Assembly (NCBI RefSeq): GCF_003864295.1
Contig: NZ_BDQK01000005.1
Span: 62,001-126,000, forward strand
Direction: 5' to 3'
Length of the DNA: 64,000 bases
Source of the DNA: Aphanothece sacrum FPU1
Lineage (GTDB): Bacteria > Cyanobacteriota > Cyanobacteriia > Cyanobacteriales > Microcystaceae
Below, piece by piece: positions 54,682 to 63,229 of this stretch. Below the pieces are notes generated by a model. That model made no database searches. It worked only from the letters and a program-made list of their open reading frames with translations, and had not been told where the DNA came from. The stretch's first letter is position 1; every line of letters starts with the position of its first letter. The position numbers and the translations under genes are program-made.

Positions 54682-55503
54682 CTATAAAGACTGTAAATAA
54701 GTTAAAAATTCTGTCAATTCTGTAGATGTTAATTGAGAACGCGATCGCTTATTATATTTATTAATTAAATATTCTCTACCTTGATCAATTGTCCATTGTA
54801 AGCGTTGCATTTCAGCTAAAATTTGGTCATTTTCTGTTAATTCAATAACTCCTGCTATCAACTTCCAACAGGGATCACCTCCTTCCCAACCTGGTGGTAT
54901 ACGGGGCATACTTAAACTAATAGTTACTAAACAAGCACCTTGAATATTTTCGCCTTGATCTAATCTTTCTGTCAACTTAGGATCAGTAATTGAAACATTC
55001 TCCAAAATCTGTCCGTTAACAGTTATTACACTGCCTTTCCAATTAGTAATACCCGTCGATCTGGGAATTCCTATAACTTGAAAATCTCTTGTATAAACTA
55101 ACTGTAAAGTGCGTCTTTCTGCTTTAGGTAAATGTTGTAAAAAAGGAACCGTTACATACTTATTATTATTATGTAGAATGTTCCAATAATATCCACAACA
55201 GCAAACAATATCAGACACTTTAGCTTGTCCAACTTTGCGCCATTTTCCCTCACCTATCCAATAATTTTCTGCCTCAAAACCGAAATCATTACCCTCATTT
55301 TCTAAAGGTATTTCTATAATATCTAATAAAGCTGGTTCTTGCTCATTTATTAATCTAATGGTGGCAGGAACTCGACCATCTTCAGGATAATCTTTACATA
55401 TTGGACGTATCCATTGATGTGTAGTAACATCAACACCAGCAAGACACCGTTCCCCTTTTTTCCAAGAGTTCGCTAAACAAATTAATTGAGTTAATTTTGC
55501 CAT
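54682..55503 (-). CDS. Dual OB-fold domain protein
   Basis: 273 residues. The start (LTQLICLANSWKKGERCLAG, then HQWIRPICKDYPEDGRVP) matches the dual-OB-containing family. Two beta-rich halves are seen; LDIIEIPLENEGNDF and YTRDFQVIGIPRSTGITNWKG occur in the middle. OB folds often bind nucleic acid. It lies downstream of two DUF488 genes on the same strand, separated by tandem palindromes. Function not established. Confidence 0.65.
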   Translation of the reverse strand: MAKLTQLICLANSWKKGERCLAGVDVTTHQWIRPICKDYPEDGRVPATIRLINEQEPALLDIIEIPLENEGNDFGFEAENYWIGEGKWRKVGQAKVSDIVCCCGYYWNILHNNNKYVTVPFLQHLPKAERRTLQLVYTRDFQVIGIPRSTGITNWKGSVITVNGQILENVSITDPKLTERLDQGENIQGACLVTISLSMPRIPPGWEGGDPCWKLIAGVIELTENDQILAEMQRLQWTIDQGREYLINKYNKRSRSQLTSTELTEFLTYLQSL

Positions 55504-55594
55504 AGAACTTGATCTGATTGATATCTCTTAGTATTCCCAAAATTTTATAAAATATCACACTAAATGCTTACAGACAGACCTTATGTCTGATACT

Positions 55595-55772
55595 ATAAAA
55601 ACTAAGCCTCCCGAAAGGAGGCTAAATTAAACCCGCGTAGGTGGGTTTTGTCTTTATAGCTGAACCCTTTAAGGTTGAAGTAGTCGATAAAAACTAAGCC
55701 TCCCGAAAGGAGGCTAAATTAAACCCGCGCAGGCGGGTTTTGTCTTTATAGCTGAACCCTTTAGGGTTTAAG
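55595..55772. repeat. Tandem palindromic repeat, 2 copies of 92 bp
   Basis: Copies start at 55595 and 55687. Each has AGCCTCCCGAAAGGAGGCT (hairpin), then AAACCCGC...GCGGGTTT-type stem and TTTATAGCTGAACCCTTTA. They are related in style to 9430, 23030 and 62205. The 55504-55869 gap holds no gene. Confidence 0.85.
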
Positions 55773-55869
55773 CCTATAATTCCTAGCTTTAATAACTTAT
55801 TAATAACACAGGAATCTTGCCTGTAACAAGTCCCGATTCTTATGCTACATAACTCATTGTACTGATAAC

Positions 55870-56343
55870 TCAAACTAAGTGATGTACTTTAATATTACCC
55901 CAATGTTGGTTTAAATAGTCTGCAACCAGACGACGATGACAATTATGCGGTTTTGCTTCACTACATAATAAACATCCATCCTCAAGAATATCAGGAGAAA
56001 TTGTTTTTTCTATTTGGCGATCGCTGATTAATTTGATAAACTTAGTTTCGTATATATTCCAATCTCCTTTTTTCTTTTTATAATCATCTAAAATATCTTG
56101 AGTAGGGGCTAATTCTATTAAGTGAATGTAATCAATATTAGCAATTTTACTCAAAAAGTATATGAGATCTTTTTTCTTAGCAAAACCCGCTAATTGAGAT
56201 ACATTATTCAATCTGACATCAATAATTTTTTTGACCCCTGAATTAATTAAAGATTCAAAAAAAGTTTCAGCAGTTTTCTGAGTAAAACCAATCGTATAAA
56301 GATTAATCAGATTATTTTGATTGTTCTTCTTTAGGTTGGACAT
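55870..56343 (-). CDS. DUF488 family protein (second of a pair)
   Basis: 157 residues. LYTIGFTQKTAETFFESLIN at the start and IIDVRLNNVSQLAGFAKKKDL show the DUF488 fold. The conserved Cys motif is CLLCSEAKPHNCHRRLVADYL (16-20 residues apart from the C-terminus), with C-x6-CHR. Rhodanese-superfamily relationship is reported for DUF488. Its start overlaps the upstream DUF488 gene by about 32 nt (ATG 56343) or 47 nt (GTG 56358), implying coupled translation. Confidence 0.82.
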   Translation of the reverse strand: MSNLKKNNQNNLINLYTIGFTQKTAETFFESLINSGVKKIIDVRLNNVSQLAGFAKKKDLIYFLSKIANIDYIHLIELAPTQDILDDYKKKKGDWNIYETKFIKLISDRQIEKTISPDILEDGCLLCSEAKPHNCHRRLVADYLNQHWGNIKVHHLV

Positions 56344-56938
56344 AAGCAATAATTTCACCTTGTTTTTGATATGCTTGTTGCAGACATTGTTCTTTATCTA
56401 GAGAAGATGAGGAAGTATTAATAATATCAAATAAAGATAATTGTAACTGACTAAATCCTTGTTTGTCTAATAATCTATTTTCTAAGTCTTCATGAGATTC
56501 TAATTTTCCCGTCGGTAAAATATGCTTAATCTCTAAATTATAAGAGTTTAACTGCTGACAAACCAAAATAGTACGATGACAAGTTAAGGGATCTTTTTCC
56601 GCACACATTAAAGCTACTCGATACTTTTTAACTCCTTTGAGAACCCGTTGAATTCCTTCTTGAAATAAAGCAGTATTAGCAATTTTTTCATAAACAGCTT
56701 TACCATTAATATAACAATTTTCATTATTAGGTCTAGCCCCTAATTCTTGTCCCAAAAAAACATAAGTAATGTTTTCTTTTTCTAACGAAGCTTGTAATTC
56801 TGACTTATTAAAATGAGATAAATAACGACTATAAGGATGCGATCGTACATCAGCTACAGCAGTAATATGATGTTGTTTTAATAACTTAATAAAGTCTTCA
56901 AGACTATGATCAGAATGTCCAATAGTATAAAGTTCCAT
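56312..56938 (-). CDS. DUF488 family protein (first of a pair)
   Basis: 208 residues. ELYTIGHSDHSLEDFIKLL, VADVRSHPYSRYLSHFNK and FLGQELGARP are hallmark DUF488 segments; ALMCAEKDPLTCHRTILV holds the conserved Cys-Glu...Cys-His-Arg motif. The C-terminal ~50 residues are a variable tail. It heads a probable operon with the overlapping second DUF488 gene and perhaps the dual-OB gene. Confidence 0.88.
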   Translation of the reverse strand: MELYTIGHSDHSLEDFIKLLKQHHITAVADVRSHPYSRYLSHFNKSELQASLEKENITYVFLGQELGARPNNENCYINGKAVYEKIANTALFQEGIQRVLKGVKKYRVALMCAEKDPLTCHRTILVCQQLNSYNLEIKHILPTGKLESHEDLENRLLDKQGFSQLQLSLFDIINTSSSSLDKEQCLQQAYQKQGEIIAYVQPKEEQSK

Positions 56939-57100
56939 TATTCATCAATTATGACTTAACACTAAACTTATTTTAACCTAAATTAACCCCCTTGTAATAT
57001 ACTTTATTAATTTTCTTTAATGTAATGTCCGACAATCTGTTATAATTTTTACTAATAGATGATAAAAAATGTAATCAACCTGCTCATATTTCCATTCCCT

Positions 57101-58366
57101 ATGACAACCCATTCTCTTATTCTTTTTCGACAAATTCGTCTTTTAGATCCAGTCAATGATACTGATATAATCAGAGATATTTTAATAAATAATAATATTA
57201 TTCAAGCCATTGAACCTCAGATTGATAATATTACTCCAGAAACTCAAATTTTTGAAGCAGAAAATTTAATTATTGGCCCTGGTTTAATGGATTTATATAG
57301 TTATAGTGGAGAACCAGGATATGAAGATAGAGAAACCCTAATTTCTTTGACTAATGCTGCTGCTGCTGGAGGATTTACTGATCTTGTTATTCTCCCCCAA
57401 ACTGTTCCCCCTATTGATAATTGTGCAACGTTAGCATTTTTACAACAACAATCTAAAAGCTTAGATTCTCAAGTAAATCTTCACTTTTGGGGACACCTTA
57501 CTCATAAAGGAGAAGGAGAAAAAATGACTGAATTAGTTGAATTATCAACCGCAGGAGTTGTCGGATTTACTGATAATAAAAGTATTGAAAATTTAGGATT
57601 ATTAAGAAGATTTTTAGAGTATATTAACCCCCTTAATAAACCTATTGCTTTAGTTCCTGAAGCTATTTCTCTTAAAGGAAATGGAGTCATGAGAGAAGGA
57701 ATTTGTTCTATTAATTATGGACTTCCTGGCAACCCAGAAATGACAGAAACAACCGCCATAGCGACAATTTTAGAAATGGTTGCTGTTACCCAAACTCCAG
57801 TTCATTTAATGCGAATTTCCACCAGTCGTGGTGTAGAATTAATTGCTACAGGGAAAGCAAGAGGACTTCCTATTACTGCTAGTACCACTTGGTTACATTT
57901 ATTATTAGATACTGAAAATCTCGCCAATTATGATTCTAATTTAAAAGTAAATCCTCCATTAGGAAATAAAGAAGATCGTCAAGCATTAATTGAGGGAATA
58001 AACCAAGGAGTTATTGATGCGATCGCGGTTGATCATCAAGCTTATACTTATGAAGAAAAAACCGTTCCTTTTGCAGAAGCACCTCCTGGAGTAATTGGGT
58101 TAGAATTAGCTTTACCTTTATTGTGGCAAGAATTTGTTGTTAGTGGTCAATGGTCTGCGCTACAATTATGGAAGGTTTTAAGTGTTAATTCTCGACAATG
58201 TTTAGGACACACTTTAAATCTTATTCAAGTAGGAGAATCATCTAATTTTATTGTATTTGATCCAGAAAAAGTATGGAAAGTTACCCCATCTACGCTAAAT
58301 TCTTTAGGTAGTAATACATCTTGGTTAGGACAAGAAATAAAAGGAAAAGTCTTGAAAATAAAATAA
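57101..58366 (+). CDS. Dihydroorotase homologue lacking metal ligands
   Basis: 421 residues from ATG 57101 (frame open to 57059). The overall match to class I dihydroorotase is strong (YEDRETLISLTNAAAAGGFT, LKVNPPLGNKEDRQALIEG, EEKTVPFAEAPPGVIGLELA). However, the HxH metal motif is replaced by DLYSYSGEPG. The His of the AHCED-type motif is lost (ALVPEAISL) and that of QHLST is changed (LMRIST). Only VDHQAY keeps an Asp. Probably non-catalytic, perhaps a structural partner of aspartate carbamoyltransferase as in other pseudo-DHOases. Confidence 0.85.
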   Translation: MTTHSLILFRQIRLLDPVNDTDIIRDILINNNIIQAIEPQIDNITPETQIFEAENLIIGPGLMDLYSYSGEPGYEDRETLISLTNAAAAGGFTDLVILPQTVPPIDNCATLAFLQQQSKSLDSQVNLHFWGHLTHKGEGEKMTELVELSTAGVVGFTDNKSIENLGLLRRFLEYINPLNKPIALVPEAISLKGNGVMREGICSINYGLPGNPEMTETTAIATILEMVAVTQTPVHLMRISTSRGVELIATGKARGLPITASTTWLHLLLDTENLANYDSNLKVNPPLGNKEDRQALIEGINQGVIDAIAVDHQAYTYEEKTVPFAEAPPGVIGLELALPLLWQEFVVSGQWSALQLWKVLSVNSRQCLGHTLNLIQVGESSNFIVFDPEKVWKVTPSTLNSLGSNTSWLGQEIKGKVLKIK

Positions 58367-58462
58367 GCTTAATTCATGGGAGTGTATCAAATTTATGACA
58401 CTACAGACTGACTTATCAACTCAAATGTTATTGGTTTCCAGAAATCGAATCTTATTGAGTAA

Positions 58463-58975
58463 CTAAAACTTAGTTAAGTTACTTAATTCTTCGATATTAA
58501 TTTGTTCATACTTTTCAAATGGTTGATAAATCCAAGGATTATCAGATAAATATTCTACATAATAATCCGGTTTAACCACCGAACAACTTTTATACCATAA
58601 AACAGCAGTCCGAATTTCTTGAATATCTGCCCCATAATTAGAGTATAACCACTGACTAATCTGTTGTATACTAATACCAGAATCTACTAAATCGTCTACT
58701 AATAAAACATGACTGCCTAATTTTGATCCAATCATAGATAGATGTTCATTGATTTTAATTTCTCCTTGAATCTTATTGTCTTTTCCCCCATAAGAAGCAG
58801 CAGTAATAATTGCTAAAGGTTGATGATATAGACGACTGAGAATATCCCCAATTCTGAGTCCCCCTTTAGCGATACAAACAATTTGATTAAATTGCCACTG
58901 GGAACGATAAATTTGAACCGCTAAAGTTTCAATATGTTGATGATATTGTTCCCAGGAAATATACAAATCTGACAT
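58463..58975 (-). CDS. Phosphoribosyltransferase (type I PRTase)
   Basis: 170 residues. The PRPP-binding motif is VLLVDDLVDSGIS near residue 92; the start IVCIAKGGLRIGDILSR is the PPi-loop region. It resembles bacterial xanthine/hypoxanthine phosphoribosyltransferases in purine salvage; base specificity is not readable. The upstream region is the heptanucleotide array. Confidence 0.85.
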   Translation of the reverse strand: MSDLYISWEQYHQHIETLAVQIYRSQWQFNQIVCIAKGGLRIGDILSRLYHQPLAIITAASYGGKDNKIQGEIKINEHLSMIGSKLGSHVLLVDDLVDSGISIQQISQWLYSNYGADIQEIRTAVLWYKSCSVVKPDYYVEYLSDNPWIYQPFEKYEQINIEELSNLTKF

Positions 58976-58986
58976 AATTTTTTTAA

Positions 58987-59190
58987 TTATGAATTATGAA
59001 TTATGAATTATGAATTATGAATTATGAATTATGAATTATGAATTATGAATTATGAATTACGAATTATGAATTACGAATTATGAATTACGAATTATGAATT
59101 ATGAATTATGAATTATGAATTATGAATTATGAATTATGAATTATGAATTATGAATTATGAATTACGAATTACAAATTATGAATTATAATT
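58987..59190. repeat. Heptanucleotide tandem array (GAATTAT)n
   Basis: About 27 near-perfect copies of GAATTAT, some as GAATTAC or the variant at the right end. A few complementary copies (ATAATTC) lie at 59265-59297 just before ribH's 3' end. This resembles the short tandemly repeated repetitive (STRR) heptanucleotides of cyanobacteria. The 58976-59290 gap has no gene. Confidence 0.95.
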
Positions 59191-59290
59191 CAATAAAAAA
59201 TTATAACTTATCCAAAAAGGTATCGCTTCAAAAGGCGAGGTTTCAGACCCCATTACTTAATTTTATAATTTATAATTCATAATTCATAAT

Positions 59291-59782
59291 TCATAATTCT
59301 TTATGACGTAATTGACCCATTAAACTCGCCATTTCTAAGGCATTCAGACCATAATTCCAACCCAAATTACTCTTAATTCCTGCCCGTTCTAAAGCTTGTT
59401 GTAGAGTATCTGTAGTCAAAATACCAAACACCACTGGAACCCCTGTCTGAAAACCAACCGCCGCTATTCCTTTAGCTGCTTCAGCGGCCACATAATCAAA
59501 ATGGGGAGTTTGTCCACGAATAATAGCCCCAAGACAAATAATTGCATCATAACCCCCTCCTAAAGCTAATTGACGGGCAACTAAGGGAACCTCAAAGCTT
59601 CCGGGAACCCATACATAATCAACTTGAGTTCCGTTAGGGTCAACATTAACACCGTGACGCTTGAGACAGTCTTGACACCCAGACAAAAGTTTATCGGTGA
59701 CTAAATCGTTAAAACGACCGATGACAATGGCAAAACGAAAGGAAGACGGGTCTTGAGTAAAAGTTCCCTCAAAAATTGTCAT
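59291..59782 (-). CDS. ribH: 6,7-dimethyl-8-ribityllumazine synthase
   Basis: 163 residues. RibH condenses the pyrimidinedione with dihydroxybutanone phosphate, the penultimate riboflavin step, in a large capsid-like assembly. Motifs: [47 protein letters not shown] (catalytic His) and [15 protein letters not shown]. Full length. Downstream of psbZ on the same strand with a hairpin between. Confidence 0.97.
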   Translation of the reverse strand: MTIFEGTFTQDPSSFRFAIVIGRFNDLVTDKLLSGCQDCLKRHGVNVDPNGTQVDYVWVPGSFEVPLVARQLALGGGYDAIICLGAIIRGQTPHFDYVAAEAAKGIAAVGFQTGVPVVFGILTTDTLQQALERAGIKSNLGWNYGLNALEMASLMGQLRHKEL

Positions 59783-59830
59783 GATTTTTAGTTAATAAGT
59801 ATTAGCCAATTCTGTCTATATTCGGGCAAA

Positions 59831-59873
59831 ATCCCCACCTACAGCTTAACCGAAGGCGGGGGATTTTTCAGAC
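59831..59873 (-). terminator. Terminator after psbZ
   Basis: On the minus strand AAAATCCCCCGCC and GGTGGGGATTTT form a stem followed by a short T-run, between psbZ and ribH. Confidence 0.55.
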
Positions 59874-59878
59874 CCAAC

Positions 59879-60067
59879 TTAAATCACAAAGAAGTTCAAT
59901 ATGGCCACCACCACGACTAAAATAGCCCAGATAGCAGAACCTAGATAGAGTAAGGGTTTAGACTGATTCCAGTTTTGGGGGGATGCATAAGCAACCGGGA
60001 CACCGACCACCATAACAAAGGAAAATAAAACAAGGGCCGCTAAAAAAAATTGAAAGATGATAGACAT
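59879..60067 (-). CDS. psbZ: Photosystem II protein PsbZ
   Basis: 62 residues, two membrane spans ([21 protein letters not shown] and [20 protein letters not shown]) joined by a short lumenal loop with SPQNWNQSK. PsbZ stabilises the PSII core and antenna contacts. Exactly the family length. AGGAGAACC lies upstream of the ATG. Confidence 0.97.
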   Translation of the reverse strand: MSIIFQFFLAALVLFSFVMVVGVPVAYASPQNWNQSKPLLYLGSAIWAILVVVVAILNFFVI

Positions 60068-60149
60068 GATACGGTTCTCCTACAGTTCTTCTAAAATAAG
60101 GGTGAGCAATAGAGCTAGTTTCTAACTCGAATAAAAGCTTCCTGAATAT

Positions 60150-60600
60150 TGACGCTCCCCGCCGTAAAACGGACGGGGATTCTTGGTTCAACGAGTCCAC
60201 TTAACCTAGATTCCTTGCGTTATCGTTCGCCAGAGGTGGTTCTCTCCCCAAGCTTTAACTTTGGGTGCGCCCCACCCTAGTTGTATTTCTACAAAATTTG
60301 CTTGAATTGAAGTGTTTAACTCCAAATACTGCTTTGTCTAGTTCCTGCAAAAATTTTACCTACCCACAGGTAGAAACTAGCACAATTAGGTAGAACCCCA
60401 TATCTTCGATTGTCAAGGTAAAGCGTATGCCTCTCGGCTACTGGGTTTTTAAACAGGTTGATTACCCTTGCCTGTTATATTGAGTATAGCAAGAGGGAAG
60501 ACACCAAAGCGAGCTAATCAGAGAGTTTATTCGAGGGCTTAAATCTCAAATAAAAAGCCGTCCTTCGCTCTGCGTTCATGACGGGACTTTAAACCTAAAT
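60150..60600 (-). mobile_element. IS200/IS605-type remnant without transposase
   Basis: On the minus strand the right end carries the CCCCGTCCGT/ACGGCGGGG hairpin (60158-60180), typical of the ends that overlap the tnpB-associated omega RNA. Upstream are sequences like the 3' end of tnpB; the left end near 60560-60600 has CCCGTCATGAACGCAGAGCG and AAGGACGGC. No ORF longer than a fragment remains. Identification is from recollection of such ends. It fills the 60068-60663 gap. Confidence 0.5.
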
Positions 60601-60663
60601 TTTCGGTAATCATTCCCCCCGAAGCAATCTCATTAAATTGTAATTTAGATTTATTAGTCAAAA

Positions 60664-61434
60664 ATGCCAAACAATGCCTTTATTTTGCTTATAAGTGGTT
60701 TATTTGCTGGATTGTTGGCCGGACTGTTGGGCATTGGTGGGGGAACAGTATTAGTACCTTTATTGGTAGCCCTCAAATATACTCCCTTACAAGCGGTGGC
60801 CACCAGTAGTTTAGCCATTGTCATTACTTCTGTCTCAGGAAGTATACAGAATTGGCGTATGGGCTATTTAGATTTTAATCGGGTTATTTTTTTAGCTATT
60901 CCTGCTTTAATTACAGCACAATTAGGGGTATTTTTATCAAATCACTTACCTAATTATATCTTATTATTGTCTTTTGGAATATTTCTAATTATTAATATTT
61001 TATTAGGAAATTTACGTCAATATCTTATTAGTAGTGATAATTTAACCAATGGGGTCAATATTTCTCCGATTTTGGCTCGTTTAATTACTGGAGGACTGGC
61101 AGGAGTTTTAGCCGGTTTATTTGGTATTGGTGGAGGAGTGATTATGGTTCCTCTACAAATGTTATTTTTAGGAGAATCAATTAAAGTAGCAATTCAAACC
61201 AGTTTAGGGGTGATTGTTATTACTGCTATTTCTGCTTGTGTGGGTCATGCTTTACATGGGAATGTGTTATTTTCTGTAGGAATAATATTAGGAACTGGAG
61301 GATTAATTGGGGCGCAAATTAGTACCCGTTTTTTACCTAAGTTACCTGATAGAATTGTTCGCTTATGTTTCTATGGATTATTAGCAATTTTAGCGGTTTA
61401 TACTTTTTATCAAGCTTGGGAAAGTTATCAATAA
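60664..61434 (+). CDS. TauE/SafE family permease
   Basis: 256 residues with about eight membrane spans in two homologous halves. Each half has the Gly-rich repeat (LFAGLLAGLLGIGGGTVLVPLL; GLAGVLAGLFGIGGGVIMVPLQ). The family exports sulfite or sulfoacetate-type anions; substrate unknown here. No sulfur gene is adjacent. Confidence 0.92.
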   Translation: MPNNAFILLISGLFAGLLAGLLGIGGGTVLVPLLVALKYTPLQAVATSSLAIVITSVSGSIQNWRMGYLDFNRVIFLAIPALITAQLGVFLSNHLPNYILLLSFGIFLIINILLGNLRQYLISSDNLTNGVNISPILARLITGGLAGVLAGLFGIGGGVIMVPLQMLFLGESIKVAIQTSLGVIVITAISACVGHALHGNVLFSVGIILGTGGLIGAQISTRFLPKLPDRIVRLCFYGLLAILAVYTFYQAWESYQ

Positions 61435-61508
61435 ATATGTAGGATGTGTTCCCAACGCATCTCACTATCTATAGCGTATTTAACTATTTTTTGCGTAAGT
61501 CCTATTTA

Positions 61509-62126
61509 TTAAGTACCTGCTTGAAAAATCTGGTTAGCTGTTAAAATTAATTCGGGAAAAGTTGGCGATACTATTACTTCATCACCTCTAAACTGTGTAA
61601 TTTGATATTCTTCATCTATCAGTTCATGAATTAAGATAGTTGGTTGTTTAGGACTACCGATAAATCTTCTACCACCTAATCCTAAATAATCGACAATCCA
61701 ATATTCAACAATACCTATTTCTTCATAATCTTTTACTTTTGTTAAGTAATCAACTCGCCAATTAGTGCTAACAACTTCAATAACTAAAGGAATAGATACA
61801 CCTTGAGTTACTGTAGATGATTTTTTCCATAAAGGTTCATTAACTAAGTTGGGACGATTTAATATTAAAATATCTGGTAAATAAGCTGATTCACCATCAG
61901 GTACTTTAACAAATGCTTGATTAGGTAGGAAATAAGGCAAATTTAATCGTCTGTATTCAAAAGCTAATTCATTGATTAAAAATCCTTTAACTTCTTCATG
62001 TTCTCCTACTGGTTGTGGCATTTCAATAATTACTCCATCATGCAATTCATAGAGTCCCCCTTCTAGTTTCCACTGGGCAAATTCTTCAAAGGTTACTGGT
62101 TTAGTTTTAGCGATAACTTGAACCAT
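61509..62126 (-). CDS. Uma2 family endonuclease-fold protein
   Basis: 205 residues. PD-(D/E)XK pattern: YELHDGVIIEMPQPVGEHEE, then SAYLPDILILN with the Asp and IPLVIEVVSTNWRVDYLTKVKDYEE with Glu...Lys. This is the Uma2/DUF820 family, highly expanded in cyanobacteria and of unclear role. Convergent with the permease gene. Confidence 0.9.
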   Translation of the reverse strand: MVQVIAKTKPVTFEEFAQWKLEGGLYELHDGVIIEMPQPVGEHEEVKGFLINELAFEYRRLNLPYFLPNQAFVKVPDGESAYLPDILILNRPNLVNEPLWKKSSTVTQGVSIPLVIEVVSTNWRVDYLTKVKDYEEIGIVEYWIVDYLGLGGRRFIGSPKQPTILIHELIDEEYQITQFRGDEVIVSPTFPELILTANQIFQAGT

Positions 62127-62204
62127 TTGTTTACCTACTTTATACTGATATTACCTAATTATAACTCAATACTATTAAATCGGGGCTATTTCATTCTCTA
62201 AAAT

Positions 62205-62330
62205 ACCCTAACCCTAAAGGGTTGGGCTATAGGAACAAAGCCCGCCTGCGCGGGCTATCCTATTAATATTTGAGCCTGCGTAGGCAGGCTTCGTTCCTAT
62301 AGCTTCAGGCTTCAGCCTGTCGCGAGTATT
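62205..62330. repeat. Palindromic repeat cluster
   Basis: Several stems: AACCCTAAAGGGTT, AAGCCCGCCTGCGCGGGCT, GCCTGCGTAGGCAGGC and CAGGCTTCAGCCTG, flanked by CTATAGG-type boxes. They resemble the elements at 55595 and 9430. Confidence 0.8.
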
Positions 62331-62337
62331 TCTGCTA

Positions 62338-62615
62338 TTAAATCGGGTCATTATTGAGGTTGACAAAATTATTTAAGTATTCATAAAATTCTCGAAATAA
62401 AGGACATCTTTGTTGAACAATATTGGGATGTAAATTTAATAATAATAATGGTGTATGTTCTTTCTTAGAAAAACGATTTTGATCTATATTACTGCTTTAC
62501 CACCAGGTTTCTGTCGAATAGGTGTTTTTCTGTCAAAGGTATAGTTAGGAAAATTCTTTTTTAAGAAGTTAATAAGTCCTCCATTTTCAAGCATAGAATG
62601 ATGTCTATTTCGTCG
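62338..62615 (-). pseudogene. Frameshifted gene remnant
   Basis: The minus strand reads RRNRHHSMLENGGLINFLKK, then FPNYTFDRKTPIRQKPGGKA and a stop. One frameshift restores DQNRFSKKEHTPLLLLNLHP and CPLFREFYEYLNNF to a TAA at 62338. No start codon. Family unknown. Confidence 0.5.
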
Positions 62616-62775
62616 TTTAATTATAATTCAATAAGTGACTAAAAAATCAATTGTGTGTATCTATTTACTATTAAAAATTAATAATTACATTTTAATTTAT
62701 TTCTTGCTATAATAAGTTCTTGGACATAAATAAACATAACCATCGCAAGATTGCTTCGGGGTGGTGTTAAACCAG

Positions 62776-62846
62776 TGAACAGTAAACAGTAAACAGTTAT
62801 CAAAACTTTTAACTGATAACTGATAACTGATAACTGATAACTGAAT
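62776..62846. repeat. Short tandem repeats AACAGTA and CTGATAA
   Basis: Three AACAGT(A/T) units are followed by about five CTGATAA heptamers. The rest of the 62127-63229 gap holds the pseudogene, palindromes and the element at 63042. Confidence 0.8.
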
Positions 62847-63041
62847 AACCCCCCTCGCAATGACATTATTTATTTTTGTCCAGCTACTTAGTTGAGTTAG
62901 AGTAATATAGTGAAGCAGGAAAAGTTGTTTCCGTTGAAGATGTAAAAGCTAAATTTAGATTACAAAAATGAAAATTCTTTAGACAGAAACAGCGATTAAT
63001 CATTTGTCTTCTATCTACAATTATATAATTACATAAAATTT

Positions 63042-63106
63042 GTAGGGGCGGGTTTTTTACATAAATCAATGATTCTAAAAAAAAGTTAAATAAACCCGCC
63101 TCCACC
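63042..63106. repeat. GTAGGGGCGGGTTT-type inverted repeat
   Basis: The left end GTAGGGGCGGGTTT is intact; the right end AAACCCGCCTCCACC is slightly diverged. Confidence 0.75.
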
Positions 63107-63229
63107 TTTGCTAATAAACCATTCCGACTATATCAAAACCCGCCTTTGCTGTGTAATTAATTTTGCGCGCGCTACTTATCATTAATTGTAAACATTGTAA
63201 CCTGTGACAGCCTAGAATAGTGTGTTACT

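Noticed and set aside
55595-55772. Possible CRISPR array
   Set aside because: Only two units, no unique spacers of constant length, and each unit is itself two palindromes; no cas genes in the window.
58987-59190. Heptanucleotide array as CRISPR or origin iterons
   Set aside because: Continuous 7-bp units without spacers, and no replication gene nearby; a simple tandem repeat explains it.
60068-60663. tRNA or other housekeeping RNA gene in this gap
   Set aside because: No cloverleaf or T-loop consensus seen; the GC hairpin fits an IS605-type end better.
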